Shown: positions 55,313-64,000 of the stretch, piece after piece
Layout of the letters: each line of letters opens with the position of its first letter
Position numbering within the stretch: the stretch's first letter is position 1
From: Hemileia vastatrix
Lineage: Eukaryota > Basidiomycota > Pucciniomycetes > Pucciniales > Zaghouaniaceae
DNA length: 64,000 nt
Reading direction: 5' to 3'
Assembly: GCA_030280995.1 (NCBI GenBank)
Contig: JASXTE010000010.1
Span: forward strand, 26,425,823 to 26,489,822
Translations under genes and position numbers: made by a program
Notes under the pieces: generated by a model
The model's input: only the letters and a program-made list of their open reading frames with translations
Databases searched by the model: none
Told to the model about the DNA's origin: nothing

Positions 55313-58300
55313 CTAAGATTTTTTCTTTTTGTATTTTTTCAACAGAGCAGGCAGATTTGAAATTTCTTTGCCAGGTATCCATGCATCATGTTCAGATGAT
55401 TTGTTCTTATATCTTAATAAATATTCAGTACCTCTTTCAGAAGTGATAATTCTATCATTGAGAATTTTATCAATTTCTGCTGTTTCTGTGACTTCCTGAG
55501 GGTTCTTCTTAGGTCTTCCTCTTCTTTTTGGAAATAAGTCACTGTTGGAAGTATAAGGTTTAAGCAAAGAAATGGGAAAGACAGGATGTTTCCTATCATA
55601 TGGAGAATACAATACAACTTCTACTGCATTATCACCAACCATTCTTTTAACAACAAATGGTCCTACAAAAGGATCTTTTAATTTGTGGTTACCTTGTAAA
55701 TTGAAATGGACAGTAGAGATCAACACTTCATCACCCTTGTTAAATGTGTATTCTTTATGGGATTTATCCCATCTTTTCTTTTCATATTCAAATGCTTTAT
55801 CAATACAACTCTGGGCATGTTTTCTGCATAGTTGTTGCATTTGCATAAAAGATTTTACACCAGGGTGTAGTTCCAACTTAGGTAATTTATTATTGAGAAT
55901 CTGAGCAGGAGTGTTTGGGACATAACCTAACCAAAGCTCAAACGGCTTTTTCTCAGTGACAGAATGAACAGTGCTATTATATGCAAATTCAAGACCAGGC
56001 AAAAGAGTGACCCAATCATGAGTAAATCTGTCATTATCTTTATATTCTAAACCAAAGGCACAATACCTTCTAATCATATCTTCCAGAGTTTGAATCATTC
56101 TTTCAGCTAGACCATCAGTCTGAGGATGGTGAGCTGTAGATAATTTTAACTCACAGCCACAAATATCCATCAAAGAGGTCCAAAACTCAGAAGTGAATTT
56201 TGGATCCCTATCAGAGATAATGGCTTTTGGAAAACCAATAATATTAAACATGTAAGACCACCATAAGAAAGCTAATTCTTTGGTGGATACATCTTTGTGG
56301 GTTGGAATAAATTTGCACATTTTTGTGAATCTATCAACTATCACCCAACAAGAGTTAAAGCTGTCTTTACCTGCAACAGGAAGACCAGTAACAAAATCCA
56401 TATTAATGATTTGCCAGGGAGCACTAGGTGCTTCAATATGTTGTAATAACCCTGCTCTCTTGCCTGTTAACTTTTTAGATTTTTGGCAGGAATCACAAGA
56501 TTCAACATATAATTTTGTGTCTTCAGACATATTAGCCCACCATGCAGTGTTTTTGATTCTAATCAAGGTTTTTTCAAGATCAAAATGACCAGCTAATATG
56601 TCATCATGACAAAGTTTGAGGATAGTTTCTTTCATTGAAGGAGGAATAACAATTACATTGGTAAGCTTCCTTCTATAATAAATATAACCATCTTCAATAG
56701 AAAACTTTCCTTTATTTAAAGCATTTTGGTATTTTGCAGGAAGAGTTTTTATTAATGCTTGAATTGAAGCATTCTTAGGATCATTCAAAATAGTAACTAA
56801 TTTATTTAAGTCAGAATCTTTATCATATGAATCCAGTATTAACTGTAATAACTCTTCTTCCATGTCAACTATAAATATACCATGTATATGAACAGTGTCA
56901 TCCTCAGGTACATAAGCAGGATTGGAGTCATTATTTGGCAGAGGCAACCTGGAGAGCATATCAACATTAGAGTGAACATTTCCAGCTCTGTGGATAATAG
57001 TCATCCTTCCTCTGTATTCCTGAACAGCAAGTTGCCACCTGAACATATGTCTGTTAGGTGTTTTGAGGTTTAAGAGAGATTTCACAGCACTACAGTCAGT
57101 TACCAACTCAAATTTTTGGTCATCCAAGTAGTAATGAAGTTTCTCAAGAGCCCAAACAACTGCTAAGCACTCCAATTGAGTGGCACCATATTTCAATTCA
57201 CTATTTCTTAAGGTTCTTGAAATATAACAAATTACAACCTCTGAGGATTTATCATTAATAATTTGCTTTTGGTGAAGGGCAGCACCCAGACCAATAAAGC
57301 TAGCATCTGTATAAAGTACAAATGGCTTGTTAAAATCTGGAAGAGCCAATATAGGGGCTGACATTAAGCAATTTTTCAATGTATTAAAAGCTTTTTGACA
57401 GTCATCATTCCAGAGAAAAGCAACATCTTTTCTGGTTAGTTTTGTAAGAGGCAAGGCTATGACCTGATAATTTTTAATATATTGTCTATAATAGCCACAC
57501 ATACCTAAAAAACTTTGTATTTCTCTTACAGAAGTTGGTGCTTTCACATTTTGAATGGCAGCAACTTTATTATGGTCTACACAAATTTGTAAGCCTGACA
57601 CAACATGGCCAAGGACTTTCAAAGATTGAAAACCAAATTTACACTTTTTTAAAGATAAGGTCATATTGATTTCATCCATTTTTTGGAAAACTCTATTTAA
57701 ATGAATCATATGTTCATCAAAAGTTTTAGAAAAAACAATAATATCATCAATATAAACCATGAGCCAACCTTCAATAATTTCTTGATGGAAAGTGTTATCC
57801 ATGACTTTTTGGAAAACTGAAGGAGCATTTTTAGGGCCAAATGGCATCCTAACATACTTATATATTCCCATATGAGTAGCAATAAGCAAAAAATTTTGAG
57901 AATTTTTCTCAACTGGAACTTGATGATAACCTTTATTACCATCCAGACAACTAATAAATTTTGCACCTTGCAAGGTAGCATGTATTGAATTAATTCTGGG
58001 TAAAGGATAAATATCATCAACAGTATAAGTATTTAAAGCTCTGTAATCTCCACATAATCTAGCTTTATCTTTTTCATAAGAAATTAAGACTGGGGAGATG
58101 ACACAATATTTGGGGGTGACATCCACTTTCTCAATGATATTCATTTTCAATAATGTTTCAATATTATCTTCAATATCTTTTCTTTTTGATGGAGAAGCAG
58201 GATATGGTTTTTTCTTAAGGGAAGGAGGAATATCACTCAAATTACAGGATAAGGTAATTTTCATTTCTTCTTGAACAATTCCCAAGACATGAGAACCATG

Positions 58301-61300
58301 AGCAAAAGCCATAGGGAAAGAGGTAATAGAGGCAACAATAGAATCCTTTTGTTCATTAGTCAAATGATCACCAAAAGAAGCGGTATTTATTTCATGTAAT
58401 AAATCATCCATTTCAGTTGTTGTTCTACCTTTACATTGGGTCAGTGAGTTACAAGATTTCAACAAATGCCCAGAAGGTTTAGGAGAAGAAATTTTGAATT
58501 TTCTTTTCCCATTCATTCCTAAGGTAAAGCAATTATTTGCTGGGTCCAGTTTCACACCAAACATGGTTAAAATATCATTTCCCATAATAAACCAATTGCT
58601 CAAATTATCATTTTTCATGACAACAAACTCACAAATAGCTCTGACAAAACCACCATTATATTTGAAGAATACAGAGGTTTTGTATTTGCCAATAGGGAAT
58701 AAGGTAGAACCATACCCTCTCCATTTTTCAGAAGTTATAGGCAATAATTTACTCAAATATTCCTTATCCACTGAAGCTAAAGCTTTTTTAGATACTACAC
58801 TTCCTCCAGCACCAGAATCAAGAACTACATCAACATTTTTACCATTAATGATAACAGGTGCCTTTAAAGGGGATATAGGAATAGAATTGTTAGTAATATC
58901 TTTAATTATCTCAGCATTTTCTACTGAAGATAAATTCAATACACAATCTTCAGATATATTATTTAAATAATGGACATCATGTTCCAGCATTAAAACATCT
59001 TTAACAGATTCATTGTCATAGGAGATATTACTTTCACAGTCACTGGAAGAATTATTGACATCAAGTTCAATTTCATCAGTGTCTTCATTTTGTTCAACAA
59101 GATGAATTTTCTTGTCACAAACATGACCCTTCTGCCACGGTTTGTTACATTTATAACAAGTATTTGTTGCATATTTTTTAGGTGCAACTGGGGCAGAGGG
59201 TTTACCAGATTTTTCTGGGAGCTTTACAGAAGGTTTATTTTGATCATTATAAGATTTACTAAGGTAATTCTTTGGTTCATACCTATGGTTGAGTAGTACT
59301 TCATTACAGATATTAATGAAAGAAGAATTTTCCCTTACATGCTCAGTTCTAGCAACAATCAAATCCCTAAGAGAATTTGGTAATTTATACAAGATTTTAT
59401 CTCTCCAAATATCATAATCCATCTTTGGATCAATGGCTCTAAGGATTTTAGTTATTTTCATCAGAAAAACAATGGGCTTTTCAACAGAGGAGGATACATA
59501 TCTAGTATTCTCATACAGTCTTTGCTGAGCTAACCTGAATTTTGAACCACCAAACTGATTCTCAATCAAGGATTTCCAATCATTCCATGTATAATGATTG
59601 TTATCTAAGAGGACAGATTCATACCACATCAAGGCTACATTGGAAAATAAAGAAATTAGCTTAGAAACAATTTCCTCATCAGGTAGTTTATAAGATCTCT
59701 TTAAATTATCAATTCTTTGGATAAAGTGTTGCCAATCAGAGGAAGAATCACCATCAAAGGTAGGATATTGGTCTAACTTAGGCCAATTTTTCTGACTACT
59801 GGGATGGTCCATTTTTTGGTTTGAATTATTCATTAGTAATAATTCCTGAAGTTTAGCCAGGTGTTCAGAAATTTCATTATTTACAGAAACAGCTGGTGCA
59901 TGACCATCACAAGATTTTTTGCTAGTAGCAAAAGATTTTACAGACTCATTGTCAGTTTGTTTAATGGTTGAAATATGAGGAAGAAAGGATGAACTTTGTT
60001 CAGGTTTTTTCCCTTTATTTTTATGCAGCTTACTGGCAGAAATCTCATTTAATTCATTATTGATGGTTAAGGTTGAGAACTTTTCCTGTAGGTCAGACAC
60101 ATAGTTTCTTATTCTTGGAATTTCAGACATCTGGTCATTCACTTTTGCAAGAGATAGAACATTTCTGTCCTCAGAAACTGAGTGTTTGGTACTTAGTGCA
60201 TGGAAGTCATTTTTTAGTTTCTTCAACTCATTTTGTAGAGATTTTATTTCATTTTTGAATGAATAATTTCCCTCAATAAGGGGTTTCAATTCACTCAATG
60301 TCTTATGCAGACTAATATTTCTATCTGAGATAGCTCTATGGTCACTTCTTATTTGTTTTTGTTGACTAAGAACAATATTCAAGGTTTCTTTGATTTTTAA
60401 ATAAGCTGTATCTTGTACAGAAGAACTCACTCTACATTGCAAGTGTAAATTATTTAATCTATCATTTTCATGGATTAACACATCTCTCACATGTTTGTCT
60501 TTCACAATATTAAAATCAAGGGTATCTTTCAAAATTTCCTCAGAAGTTTTTTCAATTAAGTTATAGATTTCAGGGGGAACAGAATCATTTTTAATTGCAA
60601 GAGAAGGATTAATTAAAGATGTAGAAGTTAAATGTAAAGGTTCATCAAATGACAATTTGCTAATTACATCAATAGGGCTACTAGTTACAGGAAGCTGTCT
60701 TTTAACAGGTTTAACTGTTCTTTCACCATGTTCAATAATATTACCTGCAGAAGAAGATTTATTAGAAAATATACCCAAGTGACTATCAACCAAATTACTT
60801 ACCATGGCAGAGGAGGAAACTTCCCCTGGGACTGGGTTTGGGATTGTGCTTGGGCCTTCTTTCTCCTGCTTTGTTGGTAGGGATGAGGAGGTGGATGGAA
60901 ATTGGGTGTTCTGGATGGGCCAGGCTGATGATGAGGAGGGTGTTGCACATTCTGTTGGTAGTGACTCATTAGATAATCCCATTTCCATTGCTCTACTTCC
61001 ATAGTATTTGGATTTTGGATGGTTGAGCTGGGTGGCTGTGAAGGTTGAGCCTGAAATTGAAGCTGATTGGGAGGCAATTGAGGAGGGGCCTGGGCCTGAA
61101 TCTGGTTCCTGAGTTCTTGGACCTGATCCCACAATGTGTCTACCTTTGCTTTGTACGTCATATTTTCTGTCTTCAACTCTTTTATATGACTGGAGAGGTT
61201 GCTGATTTGTTGTGGCAGAGGAAGCTTTTTTATTTTGAAGCCTTTTGGAAGACCTTCTTGAGGCACTAGAGGCTTTACTTCCTTCTGTGGTACTGGGGGA

Positions 61301-61480
61301 AGGGGGTTTGGTTTGTTTGCATTTCCTGTCATTTCCACATCCTGCAGTATGAGAATTCTTTGTGTTAGCATAAGATTTTTTATGACCAACTTTAGAAGAA
61401 CTTACAGTGTCAGCATCATAGTCAATTTCTATCTCATCCACTTGCATGTTATCCATTTTTTCTGTCAAATTGTTGGACAT
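55313..61480 (-). CDS. gag-pol: D2 Gag-Pol polyprotein, intact
   Basis: One uninterrupted frame of 2055 codons starting at 61480. Domains as listed for D1, all catalytic residues present: protease Asp 888, RT YIDD 1243-1246, RNase H Asp 1392, integrase H-H-C-C and Asp 1716, Asp 1757, Glu 1793. A chromodomain-like tail from about 2002 contains EIDKIL, YLLRYKNK and Trp in DAWIPGKE, so the element is a chromovirus that may target histone-marked chromatin. Gag and Pol are in one frame with no stop or shift between them, as in some fungal Ty3-type elements. The start is supported by homology with A1, A2 and D1. Possibly still active, given the nearly identical LTRs. Confidence 0.96.
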   Translation of the reverse strand: MSNNLTEKMDNMQVDEIEIDYDADTVSSSKVGHKKSYANTKNSHTAGCGNDRKCKQTKPPSPSTTEGSKASSASRRSSKRLQNKKASSATTNQQPLQSYKRVEDRKYDVQSKGRHIVGSGPRTQEPDSGPGPSSIASQSASISGSTFTATQLNHPKSKYYGSRAMEMGLSNESLPTECATPSSSSAWPIQNTQFPSTSSSLPTKQEKEGPSTIPNPVPGEVSSSAMVSNLVDSHLGIFSNKSSSAGNIIEHGERTVKPVKRQLPVTSSPIDVISKLSFDEPLHLTSTSLINPSLAIKNDSVPPEIYNLIEKTSEEILKDTLDFNIVKDKHVRDVLIHENDRLNNLHLQCRVSSSVQDTAYLKIKETLNIVLSQQKQIRSDHRAISDRNISLHKTLSELKPLIEGNYSFKNEIKSLQNELKKLKNDFHALSTKHSVSEDRNVLSLAKVNDQMSEIPRIRNYVSDLQEKFSTLTINNELNEISASKLHKNKGKKPEQSSSFLPHISTIKQTDNESVKSFATSKKSCDGHAPAVSVNNEISEHLAKLQELLLMNNSNQKMDHPSSQKNWPKLDQYPTFDGDSSSDWQHFIQRIDNLKRSYKLPDEEIVSKLISLFSNVALMWYESVLLDNNHYTWNDWKSLIENQFGGSKFRLAQQRLYENTRYVSSSVEKPIVFLMKITKILRAIDPKMDYDIWRDKILYKLPNSLRDLIVARTEHVRENSSFINICNEVLLNHRYEPKNYLSKSYNDQNKPSVKLPEKSGKPSAPVAPKKYATNTCYKCNKPWQKGHVCDKKIHLVEQNEDTDEIELDVNNSSSDCESNISYDNESVKDVLMLEHDVHYLNNISEDCVLNLSSVENAEIIKDITNNSIPISPLKAPVIINGKNVDVVLDSGAGGSVVSKKALASVDKEYLSKLLPITSEKWRGYGSTLFPIGKYKTSVFFKYNGGFVRAICEFVVMKNDNLSNWFIMGNDILTMFGVKLDPANNCFTLGMNGKRKFKISSPKPSGHLLKSCNSLTQCKGRTTTEMDDLLHEINTASFGDHLTNEQKDSIVASITSFPMAFAHGSHVLGIVQEEMKITLSCNLSDIPPSLKKKPYPASPSKRKDIEDNIETLLKMNIIEKVDVTPKYCVISPVLISYEKDKARLCGDYRALNTYTVDDIYPLPRINSIHATLQGAKFISCLDGNKGYHQVPVEKNSQNFLLIATHMGIYKYVRMPFGPKNAPSVFQKVMDNTFHQEIIEGWLMVYIDDIIVFSKTFDEHMIHLNRVFQKMDEINMTLSLKKCKFGFQSLKVLGHVVSGLQICVDHNKVAAIQNVKAPTSVREIQSFLGMCGYYRQYIKNYQVIALPLTKLTRKDVAFLWNDDCQKAFNTLKNCLMSAPILALPDFNKPFVLYTDASFIGLGAALHQKQIINDKSSEVVICYISRTLRNSELKYGATQLECLAVVWALEKLHYYLDDQKFELVTDCSAVKSLLNLKTPNRHMFRWQLAVQEYRGRMTIIHRAGNVHSNVDMLSRLPLPNNDSNPAYVPEDDTVHIHGIFIVDMEEELLQLILDSYDKDSDLNKLVTILNDPKNASIQALIKTLPAKYQNALNKGKFSIEDGYIYYRRKLTNVIVIPPSMKETILKLCHDDILAGHFDLEKTLIRIKNTAWWANMSEDTKLYVESCDSCQKSKKLTGKRAGLLQHIEAPSAPWQIINMDFVTGLPVAGKDSFNSCWVIVDRFTKMCKFIPTHKDVSTKELAFLWWSYMFNIIGFPKAIISDRDPKFTSEFWTSLMDICGCELKLSTAHHPQTDGLAERMIQTLEDMIRRYCAFGLEYKDNDRFTHDWVTLLPGLEFAYNSTVHSVTEKKPFELWLGYVPNTPAQILNNKLPKLELHPGVKSFMQMQQLCRKHAQSCIDKAFEYEKKRWDKSHKEYTFNKGDEVLISTVHFNLQGNHKLKDPFVGPFVVKRMVGDNAVEVVLYSPYDRKHPVFPISLLKPYTSNSDLFPKRRGRPKKNPQEVTETAEIDKILNDRIITSERGTEYLLRYKNKSSEHDAWIPGKEISNLPALLKKYKKKKS
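60745..60802 (-). other. Proposed intron 2 of D2 gag (58 nt)
   Basis: Minus-strand donor GTAAGT at 60802 and CTGCAG ending at 60745, identical in layout to D1. Confidence 0.65.
60799..61341 (-). CDS. D2 overlapping +1-frame protein
   Basis: Open from the intron 1 junction (61341) to the stop at 60799-60801, with the conserved ATG at 61332. Same motifs as in D1: coiled coil after PLPQQ, VEQWKWDYL, HPYQ, basic segment, terminal Trp. One visible change from D1 inside the exon is Lys-Arg-Glu-Asn to Lys-Thr-Glu-Asn. It is intact in this probably active copy. Confidence 0.7.
   Translation of the reverse strand, partial: DVEMTGNANKPNPLPPVPQKEVKPLVPQEGLPKGFKIKKLPLPQQISNLSSHIKELKTENMTYKAKVDTLWDQVQELRNQIQAQAPPQLPPNQLQFQAQPSQPPSSTIQNPNTMEVEQWKWDYLMSHYQQNVQHPPHHQPGPSRTPNFHPPPHPYQQSRRKKAQAQSQTQSQGKFPPLPW
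61342..61405 (-). other. Proposed intron 1 of D2 gag (64 nt)
   Basis: Minus-strand donor GTAAGT at 61405, CTAAC at 61368-61364 and CTGCAG ending at 61342. Confidence 0.65.
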
Positions 61481-61481
61481 A

Positions 61482-61901
61482 CTAGTGGGAAGATTAATAT
61501 TTTACTTTGTACTTTATAAAAAAATAATCAAAGTTAGTCAATAATTTGCTCCAAATAATATAAAAAATTTTTTAATTAATTAAATTATAGAAAAATTAAC
61601 TTTCAATATAAAGTAATAATTAAAAATTAATTTTTTAAAAAAAATGGATTGCAAGTTTAAATTGGGAATAACAAGTTAGTTAATTCAACCAATTAATTAC
61701 CAATATTAAATATGGCAATATATTGGGACTAAGCACAATGTACTTTTAAGTCAACCAAAAATTAACAATAATTAATAAAAAAAAATTAAATTAATAATTC
61801 AATTTGTATTAATAATAATGTTAATTCTTCTAGGACTAAGAGGATTTAACACTCTATAATGGTCAACTAGGAAAAAAAAATTTTAAAAATTGAACACTTA
61901 C
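61482..61901 (-). other. Proposed leader intron of D2 with stem-loops
   Basis: Donor GTAAGT at 61901 and acceptor CCACTAG ending at 61482 on the minus strand (420 nt). Stem-loops equivalent to those of D1 lie at about 61871-61829, 61760-61723 and 61695-61660. 61902-62167 is the remaining leader with a primer site next to the LTR; no gene seen. Confidence 0.5.
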
Positions 61902-62167
61902 ACTCAGTGAATCAGCAATTAAGCCACAATCACTGTTATTGCAATAAAAATATAGTATTATGAGTGAGAGGCGCAAAGGTGAACTTACTATAGTGATCGA
62001 AAAATCACTTCAAAATAATATAAAAATTAATATTATATAAACCTAATATGTCGAACCCAAGTTCGAAACACAGTTGCGGCAAAAGTTTCGTTTTGCTAGG
62101 TGGTCCGTGCGTTTTGTCGTTCGTCGCCAGGCTTCGATCGTCGTCGTCGTTTGGAAAGGCCCTCAGT

Positions 62168-63308
62168 TGTCGGCCGGTCGTCTAGAAGAAGGAGAAAATA
62201 GAAGAAGGAAAGAGAGGAGGAGAAGGAGGGAAAAGTAGGGGGAATAAAAAAATAAAATTTTAATAAAATTATTTAATTTATTGAGAGGGAAACAACGATA
62301 AGTGAGCTGGGAGGTGACAACAACTTGTTTTTACTAATATTAATATTATTTAAGTAAGAGTTCTGCGCGGCAATCAAAATAATTACTATCAGACTTAAAG
62401 CAACCTTTAAATTGTTATATAAAATTTTAATTAGATTTTTATTACTAATAAAAAGAATATAAACGTAATATAAAAATTGTATTTAAATTGTTGAGTGTAT
62501 AATAAGTGATAAGGCTACAGGGGATTATCCAAGGCCCTTTTATAGGCAATGGGTCCTCTGAAGCGCTACTATATCAGTAATTACAATGATTAGAAAGGAA
62601 TAAAACAAATATATCAAAAAGAGTAAATGAAACATAACAATATAGAGAAAAACATGAAACAATTAATTAAAAGCCCAATTAAGAATCCAATTTCCCCGCC
62701 ATTAATCCCCAAATCAGTAAGTGACAATAGTAAATAACTAAACAAGAGTGGAAACATAGGAACTATGAGAAATATAAATTCCAACAGATGGTCCATCCTG
62801 ATTTGAGGACATTTTAAGTGAAACAAAAAATAATTTGACGCAACAAAACAATCAATTAATCTCAATTTAGTTCAAATTAATTTATTTGTTTTTTTCTAAC
62901 ACAATTAAGGGTCAAAAGAAGCGTCCTTAATAATTGTTTAGTGTCATATGAGAGGTATTAGTTAATATATAAATTTAAGTAATTAATTTAAATATATTAT
63001 AAATCAAATTTACACTTGTAATTATAATATATGTTTTTTAATTAATTAAATATAAATTTATAATTATTAAATATATAAAAATGCGCCATTATTTGTAGAA
63101 TATATTATATTATGCTCAATTTAATTGTATATAAAAATATATATAACCAATAAATTTAATGTAACATTTGTATATAATAAAATTCTTATATAATTTCATT
63201 ATGTAATAAAATATTAAGTTATATTCATTAAATACAAGTTTTACCCACTCTTTAAGGTTTTATAATTTATATATCATTTACTGGACTCCTGGAATAGCCT
63301 GGCTGACA
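62168..63308 (-). mobile_element. D2 5' LTR
   Basis: 1141 bp, on the + strand TGTCGGCCGGTCG to GCCTGGCTGACA, followed by TGCAC (63309-63313). The complement of the TATA box is at about 62538-62546. Confidence 0.97.
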
Positions 63309-63865
63309 TGCACCCTGGTGTAAAATCTTTTATGCAAATGCAACAGCTCTGCAGAAAACATGCTCAAAGTTGTATTGATAAAGCATTTGAATATGAAAAG
63401 AAAAGATGGGATAAATCCCATAAAGAATACACATTTAACAAGGGTGATGAAGTGTTGATCTCTACTGTCCATTTCAATTTACAAGGTAACCACAAATTAA
63501 AAGATCCTTTTGTAGGACCATTTGTTGTTAAAAGAATGGTTGGTGATAATGCAGTAGAAGTTGTATTGTATTCTCCATATGATAGGAAACATCCTGTTTT
63601 TCCCATTTCTTTACTTAAACCTTATACTTCCAACAGTGACTTATTTCCAAAAAGAAGAGGAAGACCTAAGAAGAACCCTCAGGAAGTCACAGAAACAGCA
63701 GAAATTGATAAAATTCTCAATGATAGAATTATCACTTCTGAAAGAGGTACTGAATATTTATTGAGATATAAGAACAAATCATCTGAACATGATGCATGGA
63801 TACCTGGCAAGGAAATTTCAAATCTGCCTGCTCTGTTGAAAAAATACAAAAAGAAAAAATCTTAG
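63309..63865 (+). pseudogene. gag-pol: D1 gag-pol, 3' part
   Basis: It continues D1 integrase after the D2 insertion (P-G-V-K-S-F from 63314) through the RRGRPKK basic motif to the chromodomain and a TAG at 63863-63865. 183 codons, fully open and equal to the D2 tail. Confidence 0.93.
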
Positions 63866-63867
63866 CA

Positions 63868-63899
63868 TTTTTTTTATTGTTTTTTTTAGAGTGAGGGAG
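63868..63899 (+). promoter_or_regulatory. D1 T-rich box and polypurine tract
   Basis: T-run, ATTG, T-run, then AGAGTGAGGGAG directly before the 3' LTR. Confidence 0.75.
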
Positions 63900-64000
63900 T
63901 GTCAGCCAGGCTATTCCAGGAGTCCAGTAAATGATATATAAATTATAAAACCCTAAAAAGTGGGTAAGACTTGTATTTAATGAATATAACCTAATATTTT
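63900..64000 (+). mobile_element. D1 3' LTR, start only
   Basis: TGTCAGCCAGGCTATTCC and onward; the 101 bases present are identical to 46694-46794. The LTR continues past the window. Confidence 0.93.

Overview
The window is nuclear DNA from an AT-rich, intron-bearing fungus. A basidiomycete is the best guess, because the diverged Ty3-type reverse transcriptase at 40-41.5 kb and the CT-rich leader of the single host gene look basidiomycete-like; this is inference. No tRNA, rRNA, CRISPR or bacterial-type gene was seen.

Layout. 1-4.6 kb holds one host gene, a Ser/Pro-rich protein in three exons, and its flanks. From 4.6 kb to the end there is a stack of nested Ty3/gypsy LTR retrotransposons. 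A1 (+, 4768-15757) is a decayed chromovirus whose 5' LTR is split by a solo LTR and whose body is split by a B-type LTR fragment and a solo LTR of family E. After a truncated LTR and a 236-bp MITE-like element comes A2 (-, 16473-33309), a second decayed copy split by the nearly complete element B (+, 21924-31524). The A2 leader is cut by element C (-, 33310 to at least 44846), a distinct Ty3-type lineage with a 4-kb 3' region rich in repeated hairpins and two antisense genes. C is cut by A3 (+, 44847-46693), whose LTR carries a solo C LTR. A3 is cut by D1 (+, 46694 to beyond the window end), and D1 is cut by D2 (-, 54138-63308). D2 is intact, with one 2055-codon gag-pol frame and LTRs differing at one base. 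Target-site duplications (TAATA, GGTAT, CAGTG, TGCAC, CCGT) support most of these junctions.

How the genes work together. A, B and D encode Gag (capsid region, CX2CX7HXC knuckle), aspartic protease, RT, RNase H, DDX35E integrase and a C-terminal chromodomain, normally in one frame. The unexpected feature is in the 5' part of gag in all three families. A +1-frame protein (coiled coil, W-x-W-D motif, HPY and Arg-Arg motifs, terminal Pro-Trp-stop) overlaps gag. It is reached when a conserved 58-64 nt intron with consensus splice sites is removed, joining the first 7-25 Gag codons to the other frame. A second intron of exactly 58 nt starts inside the last sense codon of this overlapping frame. 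A leader intron lies upstream; in A and D it holds a series of bulged stem-loops with compensatory changes. Unspliced RNA would thus encode Gag-Pol and keep the hairpins, and spliced RNA would encode the overlapping protein. This resembles the division between genomic and spliced RNA in retroviruses. It is deduced from sequence alone.
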